Below, piece by piece: positions 33,901-45,816 of a DNA stretch of 64,000 nt (within the stretch, counting starts at the first letter, position 1; the number at the start of each line of letters is the position of its first letter). The stretch lies in the NCBI GenBank assembly GCA_020736575.1, contig JAGPYM010000017.1:620001-684000 (forward strand), read 5' to 3'. Under the pieces are notes generated by a model. That model ran no database searches, had not been told where the DNA came from, and was given only the letters and a program-made list of their open reading frames with translations. The translations under genes were made by a program, and so were the position numbers. This DNA comes from Thelonectria olida (lineage: Eukaryota; Ascomycota; Sordariomycetes; Hypocreales; Nectriaceae).

Positions 33901-36900
33901 CGTGGAAGCCTACTTCCGCTGCCCATCGGATTGGCCCCGAGTCAGCCGCCTGCCGGGATGCCTCAAATCTTGGACTCTTTCCCAAAGCAAACACTCCGAC
34001 TCATCAACTCGTTAGTTCGGAGCTTCAGCTACCTTTCCCGGCTGGGTCACCGCGGTGGCGCGGGAGCCTATGAGCCCATCCCATCCAATGTTGGCTCCCA
34101 CCCAAACCACCGCTGGGCCCTAACCCCCGTCCACCCCCAAACTCACCGAGACGCCCGTCGTGGCACTCGACTCCGTCTCCTTTCGCTTGATAGGCGCTCG
34201 GGGGGGACCTTGGGTGCGTGGGAGAAACAGGGCTCCGGATTGATCATCATTTCTCACCCAACGTTGCCTTTTTTCATTACAGCCCCCAAATGACATACGA
34301 TCCTTCCCTCAGATGCGCGCTTCAAATCTTGAGGCGAAACCCGGCAGCAAGAGGCGACGTTATGTTCTCTTGTCAGATGAGGCTACACTGAGTCCAGTAA
34401 CGCTGCAATCCGTTCGCAGCATGCACTTTAGAGCTAGGGCATCCCGGCCCAAGATCCATCACAATTCCCAAGGACCCTTCATGTCCCCATCCACACACGG
34501 CAGAGCCCTTATGTCTGCTTATGCCAGATCGAGTCAAGCTCCTGTGGCCTTCTGCTCTCAGAGTCAACGCGCTACTGCGACCCACGACCTTCTTTTCAGG
34601 GACTCGAAGCCCTCAAACCTCTCAACGAAACAAATCCCAAAGAGTCATCCACTTACCATCAGCCTCCGATTTCGCCGGTGCGGGGAAACCAAGACACGGT
34701 ACTGGGAAAAAAAGGCTAAAGGGGTTGAGGGGGAGAAAAACCATTTCCCCCACTACATTTGCTGCGGTTAATAAAATTACATCGAGGTATTCGTAAGACC
34801 TGTAGCCATGCCGTATTGGCGAGTTTCTGAGTCACTCTCGAAAGCGCCTCGAGAATGGGCTCAGGCTGGGCGGATGTGTGCTTCCTCGCACTCCCATTGA
34901 TCGCCCGCATCTGCTGGCCTAGCAACCACGGCAAGCATCTGGCAGGCATTGAAAAGCCGTAGGCAAGCATCCAACATGCTTCATCCTCGTTCCCCGTTCG
35001 TACCTAATGAGTTGGCTCGCCGCTCTGGCCTGGCTCCCTGCCTCCCCGGAGCATTGACCGTCGACTGTCGTTCGAGAAAGGCATCAAGACGTGCCGGCAA
35101 CCTTACGAGTCTGATGACTCCCGGGAGCCTTGACGCTGCCGCCTCAGACTAAAAAAGAACGGAAAGAGGAAGGAAAACACGAGCCGAACCATATTCTCGG
35201 ACTTGCTTTTGCCGTGGTGCCTTTTTCCTTTTTTTTTCTTTCATGGAGGATGTGTTGCTCTGACACGGAGTGATCCCCATCTCGTCAATTTACAATCCTC
35301 GGAGGCACGAAGCCCTGGCCTCAAGACAGGCGGGAGTAGTCCCGATAGGCCATTCAGCCTCCTTACCTTGAATCACAGCTTGCCCCTATGATTCAAGGGA
35401 GCTTACCATCATGTGAGAACAGCGCAAGCATTACGCTTTCAGCTGTCTTACTTCGTACAATAATTACTGGCCATCCTCTGAGTCCTTGTCAGCAGCAACA
35501 TGCAATAACAGCTGTCTTGTACGAGTGCCCCTGTTCTGCTCGATGTATTTGGAAAGGGCGGGGAGCCTGACATTTGTAATTCTCCGCGAACTGAAACCAT
35601 GACTTGTGTCGTTGTGTCGCTCTGGCAATCACTCGGGTCACTAACTGTCTTTCCTCGCTCTGTTGCGTCCCGCCGCCATTCCCGGGGCTGATTCGTTTAT
35701 CACACGCCGGCTGATTGTAGGATACTCGGCCCTGAAATACCCCGACGACTAGCGTCAAGGGTCTGGTGTCCCGAGTTCCCTTGGCCTGTCTTGTAGCATG
35801 TATTGCTCTTCTTTGGAGTGTTCTCGGGCGTTGGGGTCACCCAGCTGGACGTCGGTCCCGTCGGCCGACGTGCATTGTAAAACCAATCGAGCTGTTGGTG
35901 ACTGAGTGCATTCCTTGCTTTCCTCGGATCCGTGTAACTATACCAGAGTTGAACTTCATCGGCCATCGAATTCCGTGGTATGTCTAGTTGGCTCGCTTGG
36001 GTTTCAATGCCCGAAACCCATCCTAAGTAAGTGTCGCATCATGCCTTTCCCCAATCCTTCACATGCCACACTCCCACATTCTTTCGCAGGTCGGGGGAGG
36101 CGGGGAAGTTCGCCGGCGCGACGGCACCGAATCGTCACGGTGCGGGGGATGAAGGAGGGTTGCGGCAGACAACGGAGTTACCCAATTCAGGGCAGCTCAA
36201 GCACTCCAACATCTGGCAAAGTCCAGTCCGGCAAAGCATCTTGGACAGGCCTCAACATCGAGTGGGGAGAGCGGGGTTGAGCATGACCTGTTCCCGTTTG
36301 GAGGCCCAGATTGGAGGCCGAGGTGGATGGTGAAGATGACTACCACGGATTCCGGTTTGCGAATCTCACGTGGAGTTGTCCGACGAGGCTGTGGACATGG
36401 CACAAGGTAGAATCATAGCACCTTCGTCATTTATCGCCTGTGCAATTCCCTGATGTTGAAATGAGAGACAATGGACAAGACCTCGATAGGCAGACTTGTC
36501 GTCACATGGAGGCGATGTCTAGACAACCGACCAACAAGGCGGGGGAGAATCCGGGGTTAGTGGATTCTCATGCGAGACTCCCGAGCTATGGACGGCAGGG
36601 GACGACAGGTGATTGTTGTCACCATAGTTTGAAGCCATTGATAGGTATGGTATTGTCGTGAATATATATGTGGAATTGTTGAGTTCCATGCCAGAGGCAA
36701 GCTCAGGAGCCAGTTAAGCGCACTACAGAGGGTAACTGGTGTGTGGCTGAATCAGGTCACCAGCCACACTTCGGGTCCACTCGAAGAAACCATCGTCAAC
36801 CTCAAGAGTCAAAGAAGATACAGGCTACGTAGCAGACATTAGGTACAATACAGTTGTCCAGAAAAGGCTGCCATTTCTACCCTCATTCTCCAAGGCCATC

Positions 36901-37712
36901 TCTCTTTTCTTAAATCCTGGGTTATCCATGAATGACCACCAGTGCGGGCATACAAACAGCAAAGGATACCCAACACCCAATCAATTTGGTTGTTCAGAAG
37001 CAAACTCGAGAAGTGATTTGGCGGGTCGCGAGTTGTTTGTCGCAACTGTCAGAGTGTCCGTCGCGCAGGCTTGACTTGTGCCACACTTCTATCCTCTTCC
37101 ATCAGGTGCTCTCAATCAACTCCCACGCCAACTGTCGGCACCTTTCAACCACTCGCAGACTCGGTTTCAGGATTCTGTCTGTTGTTTTGCAACGCCTTCA
37201 ACCACAACAATATCGTGTTGGTGTCCCGCTCCTCAAGGCTCCTGCCCAGGGATACGCTTGTTTCTTCTCTTCTCGAATTCCCACTGGAAGGTGCAACGTC
37301 ATCATACTGCAAAGAAACAACTGGACGCAAGTGTCTAGGGTGGCAGTCCTTCAAAGACAACTACATTTCCAACTGTGTTTGGGTCTGGAGTGGGTAGGGA
37401 GGTTGCTCTTGAGTACACCACACAATAAGACTGTGGGCTCAACTAGCTCCTGCCCCCATACTCGATTGCACTCCCTTTGTCGCCGCCCCATCTGACTTCA
37501 GTTGGCAAGGCGAGGTTTTGATTTCACTGACCGTTCGCTTCCATCCACTTCAGCCTAACAACTGGCCTCGTCAACACTTCTTTGGATTCATCTTCTCGCA
37601 GAGTTGACAGCCCCTGCCACGCAAAATTGCATATACGGACATCGCCTCGAGCTTATCGCGCTGAAGACCTGGGTGCTATCCTAGCCGAGTGGTACGTTAG
37701 TGCTACACCGCT
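30912..37712. other. 6.8-kb gene-poor region between PFK-2 and TAD3
   Basis: The two genes diverge. The first 1.5 kb probably holds the PFK-2 leader and promoter: a minus-strand CAG/GTGAGT donor near 31360-31372 looks like a leader intron. A + strand TATAAAAAG is at about 31168. Open frames at 32369-33163 (-) and 33321-34073 (+) are long but of low-complexity, unselected composition. TACGAATAC copies are at 33799-33807 and 34787-34795. I see no tRNA or transposon. Confidence 0.55.
32485..32516. repeat. (GTTGC)n pentanucleotide microsatellite
   Basis: Six consecutive CGTTG/GTTGC units are followed by degenerate GCTGAGC/GTGCT repeats to about 32547. It lies in non-coding DNA upstream of PFK-2. 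Confidence 0.85.
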
Positions 37713-39134
37713 ATGTCGGACTGTATGACTTACCGCGGCACAGATCTTGATCGAATCGCTCGTCGACGATCATCTCCTATCGACGAGATGACTACTGCTG
37801 AAGCCGTGAGCGGATCGAGTGTCGCCCAGGAGGCGGTAGAAACGCCCCAGGCGACCAAGTCCGAGTCACGACAACCCTGCGAGGTCGCCCCCAACCCACT
37901 GGTTGACGACCTGAGCCCCAAACACCTTCGTCGTGGAGTCCTCATCCCCCTCAAGACAACCCAGGAGGTCCGCCAAGATCATGTCATTGTCCAGGCATGG
38001 ATCACCAGAGCCCCCACCAAGCAGGCAAACGATGTCATCACGTTCGTTGAACCCTGATTCCTGTCAATAGCTCGTCATGATCACTAACACACTTGTAGAG
38101 CCCTACGGAATATGCGACCTGATGCTAGCGCTAATCCCCTACCTCACCTTCGCAGATGTTCCAAGCCGGCCGATCTCCCTGCCCACCTCAAGACTCAGTT
38201 CATGAACGATAGCCCCGTTGGGCGCCAGATCCACACTGCAAAGTCGACTTGGATCTACATCATCATTGGAGAGGTCAAGGACTTCGACAGAGAGGACATT
38301 ATCAGTGCTGTATCCGGCATCGAAGGCCTCGAAAAAGACGTGTTTATTTCTACGATTCCCATTCCACTGCTGGCTCCGACGTCTCAAGTTCAAGCAGCTA
38401 TGTGGTCATCGCAGTTCTGGCCTACAGTCTATCGGAAAAACAACCCTCTCGGTCCTCACCCTAGTATGGTAGCTCGTGGGACTGATGAGATCAGGGAAGA
38501 TGCTTCCCTTTGGATGGCGTTGGCACACCGGGTGGCTCTCCAGGCCAAAGAGGCCGGGATAGGCGAAGCGATAGGTACTGTGATTGTCCAAAGAGAGGGA
38601 GGCAAAGCCGAACTAGTCGGACTCGCGGGAGACGCTCGCTGGCATCAAGAATCCAGCAACCTCTTCCTCGGCGACAGCAACCCCATGACGCACAGCGTGC
38701 TGCGAGCAATCAGCATGGTTGCCCAAAAACTAGTCCGGCATGAACGACGAGCGGCTAACCTTCCCGTTGGCGTTCCAAACCTCGAATATGACGCTTTTCA
38801 GGATGCTCCATTGACCGAGTTGGAGAAGCAATGTTTCGTGCAAGAGCATCCTAACAAGGATGGATACCTGTGCCACAGTCTGGAACTGTATTGCACACAC
38901 GAGCCCTGCGTCTCTTGCTCCATGGGCATCCTCCATTCTCGGATGGGTAGAGCAGTGTTTTGCAACCATATGCCTCGCAGCGGAGGACTTAGCTCCGATG
39001 ATCGTCCTGATGGAGGTGGACGAGGACTGGGACTATTCTGGAGACGCGAGCTCAATTGGAGCTTGATGGCATGGGAATGGGAGCGTGAGAACGTTCCTAA
39101 CCTGCCTCCTCTTCACCCCACCACTCATGTTTAG
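37713..39134 (+). CDS. TAD3: tRNA-specific adenosine deaminase subunit Tad3 (ADAT3)
   Basis: Two exons, 37713-38041 and 38099-39134, with a 57-bp intron (GTTCGT donor, CTTGTAG acceptor, CACTAAC branch, phase 2), give 454 aa. The C-terminal half is a cytidine/deoxycytidylate-deaminase fold. The zinc His is H308 in the motif H308-S-V310. The usual catalytic Glu is Val, the hallmark of the non-catalytic Tad3 partner. The cysteine pair is PC380-VS-C383 (CTHEPCVSC). With Tad2 it forms the heterodimer that converts A34 to inosine in tRNA anticodons. The N-terminus up to about 70 is Ser/Thr/Glu-rich, and several in-frame Mets there make the exact start uncertain. The stop overlaps a coding-like frame (see 39127-39389). 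Confidence 0.93.
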
Positions 39135-39389
39135 GATTTCCACCTCCGAGGTCCATACGAGACTCCTACGCCCTCGAATGCTAGGCAAGGAATTGGACGC
39201 AATACGTGGCCGATATGAAAAGAAGCACGAGGTCTAGATATCGACGCATTACTACAAACAAAAGGCGATTGGTCAACAGAAGTGGCTCTTAAGTACGACA
39301 AGACGGATGTCCCCCGATGCTTGACAAAGAGGGCTCTTCAGGTCTACCAGCGGCTGGAGCATTGGTTCAAGGACATGCAGAGAGTTTAG
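39127..39389 (+). pseudogene. Frame-broken coding-like stretch 3' of TAD3
   Basis: An ATG at 39127 overlaps the TAD3 stop (ATGTTTAG). It opens 36 codons ending KKHEV, stop at 39235-39237. The frame one base back is open from 39219 to the stop at 39387-39389. It reads with a composition typical of helices (DIDALLQTKGDW, then RALQVYQRLEHWFKDMQRV). Reading the two together needs one frame change at about 39231-39236. It may be a decayed small gene, a sequencing error in a real one, or chance in the TAD3 3' UTR. No family was recognised. Confidence 0.3.
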
Positions 39390-40423
39390 ATAGGTCTCTG
39401 TGCCCCGAAAAAGTATTTAGGACTGGGAAGTCGTTGATTGCGCAACAGTGTTAGTTTGAGCAGAGAGACGACGAGGGAAGAGCAGCCTGGGTCGGTAGGA
39501 GGAGTAGTAGTTATTGTTACGTAGGAGAAGCAGCATCGGATACTGCCACATGGCCCAGGCATGTATCAACCAACTTCGTTATTTGCTTTGTATGCGAAAA
39601 CAACGCCATGGCATTTTCATCTTATTAATTCACCTGTGACTATCCCGCACTTCGTAAGGAGTCAGGAAGAAAAAAAGCAATGCCTCTCTCACTAATCCAT
39701 AACCGCGGCATTGCCATGATTCACGGCAATGCGGGCATGGGGCCCTGGCCAAGGTTGGGTCCCCGCCCCTCTTTGTTGGTTCAGATCACCAGTAATTGTT
39801 CCCTAACCTCAGTCAACCTCCACCACGACCGATGCCTACGCCGCCCTACCTACAACCCAGTCCTGACTCCTACTAGTACAGAGCACGCTGTAGGCCGCAC
39901 CAACACCACCTTACGTGCCCCAGACCTTGGGCACCCTGCCCGGCCCTTCTTTGCCCGTGCTGCCTCTGCCCGCCTGACGACCCCCCCCCCCCCCCCCCCC
40001 TCCTTTGCAACCCACGTTCAGACCGACAGACGCAAGAAAGCAACCCTGTTTCCATTTCTTTGTTTATACATCAGCAAGTCCATCGATTTTTATTCGCTCT
40101 TTCCCGTCATGCGGCTCCTTTGACTCTTCGGCCGCCCCTCTCAGCCTCGCGCAAACATCAACGGCGCCGTGAACACCTGCACAAGCAGCTCCGTTCTTCT
40201 CCAGGGACCCCAGCTATTCCTCATCCTCACACGCCGCCCCGTTCACTCCCAGGTCCGGCATATAAACCTCACGGCGCCTACCCGGCAGGCTCATGGGCCA
40301 AAGATTCCAGATTTCTCGATATTCGCTTTCCTCCAATCTTACAGAGCTCGAGCTCTTCACCCCGCCGCCGAGATCCATCACGAAGATCATCTCCACAACC
40401 AACAAGACCAAGACGATATCGAT
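39135..40423. other. Intergenic between TAD3 and RNase H1
   Basis: About 1.3 kb. The left 250 bp is the coding-like stretch above. An 8-bp-stem inverted repeat (GCATTGCC/GGCAATGC, loop 9) is at 39708-39732. A 20-base C run is at 39981-40000. The right part is the RNH1 promoter and leader. Confidence 0.6.
39981..40000. repeat. Poly-C homopolymer, 20 bases
   Basis: A run of 20 C lies in the RNH1 upstream region. The exact length is doubtful in any assembly. Confidence 0.9.
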
Positions 40424-41498
40424 ATGAACAACAGAAAGCGTACGGCTGGGGCTGGGGCTGGTGCCTCCTCCAAGAAGCGGAAGACGGATAATATGCCAAA
40501 ATTCTATGCCGTCAAGGCTGGCTTCAACCCAGGCGTCTATGTCGACTATGCCGACTGTCAGAGACAAACCGCAGGGTTCAAGGGAGCAGTGTGTGAGTAC
40601 ATTCTTTACGCCTCGAGTTCGGATCGGCAACCCCGCCGTATCAAAAATGGAACTGATACTAATGGTTTATATGTACATAGTCAAGTCTTTTACGTCAAGA
40701 GAGGATGCAGAAGCTTTCGTTGCCGGCAAGAAGGTCATGTCGTCGACCAACCAGCCAGACAGGTTCTACGCCGTGGCCGTGGGCTCCCCCGCGGGCATTT
40801 ACACCGATTGGACGGACGCCTCGGAGGCTATCAAGGGCGTCAAGGGCCCCAAGTACAAGCGATTTCCGACACGCCTAGAAGCTGTTCAATACATCAAGAG
40901 TTTCGGTAGCCAAGAGACCATTGAATCACTGGGATATGAGGCCCTTGACCCCATCACCTTTGAACCTGAGCCTGAGGCTATCCCCGCATCGACGACTAAG
41001 GCCACTACAAAGAAGAATCCCTTGCAAACAGGTCCTCGGGAAGACGTCCTCAGGATTTACACAGACGGTAGCAGTCTATCCAACGGAAAGAAGGGTTCCC
41101 GGGCTGGGCTGGGTGTCTTCTTTGGCACCAATGACCCCCGCAATCTGTCGGAGCGACTATCCGGTGAGCCACAGACCAACCAGCGAGCCGAACTGATGGC
41201 GATGCTTCGAGCACTCGAGGTCGCACCCCTTGAGCAGACGGTACAGATTTTCAGCGACAGCCAGTACTCGATCAACTGTGTTACGCAGTGGGCGAGCAGC
41301 TGGGAGCGCAAGGGCTGGAAGACGGCCACAGGCGACTCAGTCAAGAACCAGGACATCATCCGTGGCGTCCTGGCTAAGATGAAAGAGCGTAGCAGCGTCG
41401 GCTCAAACACCTACTACCAATGGGTCAAGGGCCACTCCACGGACCGCGGCAACCAGGCTGCAGACCAGCTGGCTGTTGCAGGAGCCAAGATGATGTAG
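40424..41498 (+). CDS. RNH1: Ribonuclease H1 with two hybrid-binding domains
   Basis: Two exons, 40424-40592 and 40681-41498, with an 88-bp intron (GTGAGT donor, CATAG acceptor, phase 1), give 328 aa. Two N-terminal RNA:DNA hybrid-binding domains are at 26-71 (KFYAVKAGFNPGVY) and 84-131 (RFYAVAVGSPAGIY). A Ser/Thr/Lys linker leads to the RNase H fold, with catalytic D185 (YTDGS), E227 (NQRAE), D249 (FSDSQ), D318 (AADQ) and H308 (GHSTD). All four acidic catalytic residues are present. A KKRK nuclear-type signal lies at 17-20. The frame stays open upstream to an ATG at 40169, which would add 85 residues with a presequence-like start. The enzyme removes RNA from R-loops and replication primers. 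Confidence 0.94.
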
Positions 41499-42277
41499 GG
41501 AGTCATTGATAAACAAACAAACATCATCGAACGAGTCACCAAAGGGAAAGGGTGAAAATGGGATATATGGGTTGAAAAAGGCAACGATGTTGCCGTGCGC
41601 GTGCATCTGTGAGGGGAGCCTAAGTTGTTTCACTTGTCTTGTAGCGTTGGACAACGGGCAGTGCAGGGAACGTGAAGGCACGGGAAGGAATCTCGGCCGA
41701 AAGCCTCGTTGCTATTTTATTTTTCTTTCGTGTTTATTATTCCATCGTTTATTATCGGACATCAGCTAGGAGTCTAGCGGTCATCTATGGACACGGATAC
41801 GGTGCTTTGCTCTATTTTCTTATCTTCTCTGGTTTCTTATCGTGTTGCGTTACTCATGTTGGCTTTGGTTTGTATCGTGATGACTAGCTCAATTGCACTC
41901 GGTGTACACAGTACTTTGGTGCATTCTGTGGTTGGACCTTGATGGCAGAGAACCGAGCTCTTTCCTGGATAGGTAGGAGCAATGATGAACGGATATTTAC
42001 TCGGACATTCGTCTACTCAACGAATCATCACTGTGCACACGATGCGGTGAACTGTCCGTCTTGAAGCATTCACGTCCTTATCGGGGTGGCTTGACGTAAC
42101 TTTTCTTATCTTTATCACGGCAAAAACCCAATTGACGGATTGCACAGGGCTGCAGATGCCCGTCTTGGGCTATTGCCCCAGCTAAACAATATCACGATGG
42201 CAAAACTCAATTGATTCCGTCGCAATTCCAATTCCGTAATCGAGATTCGTTGCACCAAACCATCCACACCCCCGCCG

Positions 42278-42279
<2 letters not shown>

Positions 42280-42311
<32 letters not shown>
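42280..42311. repeat. Poly-T homopolymer, 32 bases
   Basis: Read on the minus strand this is a 32-base A run, which could be the tail of a retroposed sequence. I could not see target-site duplications or a recognisable element beside it. Confidence 0.9.
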
Positions 42312-42313
<2 letters not shown>

Positions 42314-45072
42314 GAGAAAAGCCCCCGAAAAGCAAACAATTGCGAGCGCAACGTGGCAAACACCCAGACGTGCATTGGCCCTGGCCAACCTTGACGCCGA
42401 CGAGCATGAGGATGGACATGGTTTGCTTTCCGTGCCACTGACGAACTTTCATGACAAGACCCGCTTTCGACGACAACCTAAGTTGTGGAACATGTCCGAA
42501 AGGTTCGCGTATGTATGTGTGTATGTACACTGTATGTATGCGAGCTTCTTATCGCTGTTAGTTCGCGTTCCCATGTTGCCCGCAAGTTGTCTTATCAGTA
42601 GGCCGTCCTGGATATGGCCAAGTCGAGGTCCAATGTGGCTGAATCCGTCGACTAGCATATACGATGATGAGAGAATCATGATGCGAATTCGATTGTGAGG
42701 TCGCATCGACATGTCTACGCAAAACCCCTCATAGCCCCGACTGATGTTGCAACCATGACTGCGGCTCAGATCAGGGCCAGGGGTCTTGTCAACATCTCCA
42801 GCAACCCACCTGCACAAACCTAGTAAACTGTCACTGAACGTCAAAACGCAACCAGTTGGTGTTGCCATGTATCCCCGGCCTCGCCCGAGCACGTCTCGCC
42901 CCCTGAAAGGATATGAGTTAAATATCAGACACCTAACAAGCCTAGTGCTTGAAACAATAGACTTTGGCCTAGGGGATGCACGAAAATCACCGCGATCCCC
43001 CTCCTCCATGATCCATCCGCGGCGGAAAGGCTAATAAACGGCCCATCTCCATTGTCGGCCCGGCACCTATTCGTAGATCGCCTTGTTAGCAGACAAGCCC
43101 TCCTCTGGGGCCGGTGAGCAGGGCGCGTGGGCGGGCCGAAGTCTAGATTGGCTGGAGGGGAGTTCTTTTTAGAAATGAGGGGGATTGGGGGATAAGAACT
43201 GAGACTGTCATTACATACTAACCACCCCGCCCGGAGGGGACGTCCTTGTCTTCAAGAGGATAAATGTGTCTCGCAAGTTACAGCAACTGTGGTGCTGCCC
43301 CAGGTCTGCTGGAGGTCAAGGTAGACGTAGACGGAGTGAGGGGTTGGTTAATGGCGAGCCCGGCCGAGAAAAAAAAAACCAGACGAAGACTACGTCAACA
43401 TGACGAAATCACTACAGCTGTAGAGGCCATTTCTTCCACGAGTCTCATCTTACTTGCCAGTTCGGTGTTTGATGCTGGTCTCGACGAGAAATTGCAAATT
43501 GCGACTTTCGGCGAGATGCGTTTCTGCAATCGTTCGTAATGGACAATGGCTGGATATCATAGTTCTTTGCCGAATGATAGCCGACGTCGTATCCTACCAC
43601 TCTCCATCGAGTGGCAATACCACTATAGCCATCTCGGTTTAGCCGTCTCGACGTCTCTCTTGTTTCCCCAGTTGTTGCCTCACTGGGGAGTGGCGCATAA
43701 ACCGTTTTGTGTAACCAAGCATTTGAGTAACACGCAGCTATAAGCATCTTGGCAACTGACATGGCACGAAGCGACAGAAGGACAACGAGGAGGGACGACA
43801 TAATGAGACAATCAGGGTATGGAACTTGCATTACCCTTGGGGTGGTGGCACAGCGGTGTAGTTCTGAGACAACGCAATGATGCATTGTTGTTGTTCTTTC
43901 GGGAATGGAATCATCAGGGTGGATTTGTGATAGGAGGAACTCGGGGGACTTGGCAAGAGACGGGCATGATGCGATCTGTAGACACAATGGTCAACTCGAG
44001 TCGAGCCAGGACATGAATTTGATGATGCCATCCGAATTATTCCTCGAAGCACAAATATGAATGAGGAGGCTGATCTCAGACTGTGTTAGCTGAACAGCTC
44101 GAGCCCAGTCATCGTCCAAGCTGAGGCAGGCCGACGTCGGGGTCCGGCTGAATTGTGTAATCTTGCCTATTGATACGCCATGAGCCACCAACCTTATCAG
44201 AAGTTCATTAGCAGTGTCTCAAGAACTGGTCGTTGTCAGCAGGGTTGGTTGCGCCACAGCTACACCGCAACGGCCGTGCGATATGGCTCTCGGCAATCTT
44301 GTCAATCTTTGTTGAGCTATCAGAAACGAACAAGACAAACTCCAAGAAGGGTAAGACCTACAGGACACGGGGCCACATCGATACGCCCGCACGTTGTGGG
44401 ATGGCAAGTCAAGAACAAAAAACGGGACGCCGAGAAGCGCGGGGGATGGTGGTGGTGTGTGACTGATTGGACCATGAGGAGCGAGGTTCTGAAGCTGAGA
44501 GCAGTCTTCTTCAGGCCCCGTTTGTTTTACTTTAATGCCTCCGTTACATGACAAAGGGATTCCGCAACAGAGGGGAGAAAGACACGAACGTGGTGATCCA
44601 TTGCTTGCTTGGGAGAGAAGCAAGCCAAGGATAAGGAATTAAAGAGCATTGGTGGCGGTTACGCCGCACGATAAGTGCTTCCTGCAGGTGTATAGGGCGG
44701 CTTTTGACCATGTGAGAAGGTGTGCATAGGAATGCAGGTAATAATACCTTCTTGTGGGATAGATCCAGCCCGCTTGGTTGCAATTGAGACACTCCTCGAC
44801 AAGTGTCAGCCTGCTGCCTCACCGGCTTCCTCGGTTGAATGTGACACAATGCAACGGTGACTGCAATTACTCCGAGGCTCCAGCCCAATTGGCGAGGTGA
44901 GGTTGAGGAGGACATTGTGTCCTCTGCAACTTTGAGGAGAGCTCCGGAAAGGCGGGGAAGATTGGGGTTGCATGCCAATCAACAAAGGCCCTGCCCTAAC
45001 GGTAGTTTGGAGGGCCGGCGTTTCGGGTATGACGGGAGTGCAAAAGGCTGATGATCCAAGCAACCAAGGTCG

Positions 45073-45163
45073 GCGGCCAAGCGGGGGACAGAAAAAAAGG
45101 CCGGTCTGGCCACCCAAATTGTATGAGGAGACCGGTCGTTTTTTCTGTCCCCGACTTGGCGGC
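45073..45163. repeat. Inverted repeat with 34-bp arms
   Basis: Left arm 45073-45106 and right arm 45130-45163 match as reverse complements at 29 of 34 positions, with a 23-bp spacer. The core GGGGACAGAAAAAA pairs with TTTTTTCTGTCCCC. A CATATAAG sequence follows immediately (45163-45170). Confidence 0.85.
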
Positions 45164-45321
45164 ATATAAGAAAGAGGCAGTGCCCAGTTTGTTGAGAGCG
45201 TGGAGCTGGAGTCGGTTCCAGGGAGAGTGACCAGGGTCAGGCTGTGAGGAAACGCGCACAGGGCTCCAGTTTTGCAGCCAGTGGGGATGAGGCAACTGTC
45301 ATCATCCAGGAAGACAACATC

Positions 45322-45816
45322 ATGATGGCATACAGTATTGGGATACCGCCCTGCTGGAGTTGGAGCTGGAGCTGGAGCTGGAGCTGGAGTCTGGGGGCGT
45401 CGTCTAATAATAATGTCTTGGTTGTCGTCCTGTCTTGTGTGTCGTTGATAACCTTGTCCCTTGGCTTGTCTTGTCTCGCTTTGGGGGTGGGCTTCTTTGT
45501 CTCTGATCTAGTGAAGAAACGAATAACGACGACAACAAGCCCTAGAGTAATGAGGGGCGGCGATCAGTTAGATCTTCAGGGTCTGCGTACCGGTAATTGC
45601 GCAAAGGGGAAGCCTGTTGCGCACTCGGCAAACGTTGAGTGCTGCATCTCGTCGTCGATCTATTATGTGCCGGGGACTGATTCCTCCGTGCCTTATGTAT
45701 GTACTATCAACGTTGATATTGTTGAGGTTGCCTGCTTCTTCCCTTCCCGTCTGCTCCGAGTTGCTGGGAAAGGGGAGTTGGATGGCACGCACGGGCAGGT
45801 GCGGATACGTACATAG
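45322..45816 (+). CDS. Possible membrane protein with Trp-Ser repeat, doubtful
   Basis: From the ATG at 45322 the frame encodes 164 residues: a short start, a WS repeat from the TGGAGC hexamer, a hydrophobic stretch of about 35 residues (VLVVVLSCVSLITLSLGLSCLALGVGFFVSDL), then an unremarkable tail. A TATA-like CATATAAG is about 155 bp upstream. No family was recognised and codon composition is not persuasive. Confidence 0.2.
   Translation: MMAYSIGIPPCWSWSWSWSWSWSLGASSNNNVLVVVLSCVSLITLSLGLSCLALGVGFFVSDLVKKRITTTTSPRVMRGGDQLDLQGLRTGNCAKGKPVAHSANVECCISSSIYYVPGTDSSVPYVCTINVDIVEVACFFPSRLLRVAGKGELDGTHGQVRIRT
45355..45390 (+). repeat. (TGGAGC)6 hexanucleotide repeat
   Basis: Six tandem TGGAG[CT] units, the first and last ending in T. 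They encode Trp-Ser repeats in one frame of the doubtful ORF. Confidence 0.9.

Noticed and set aside
33321..34073. 250-codon + frame in the PFK-2/TAD3 gap
   Set aside because: Pro/Ser/Arg/Ile composition without motifs, and no plausible splice partners.
39708..39732. 8-bp stem inverted repeat GCATTGCC/GGCAATGC
   Set aside because: Too short to be notable in 64 kb, and no downstream context suggests function.
42182..42530. Lys-rich frames around the poly-T run
   Set aside because: They are translations of the homopolymer and not a protein.
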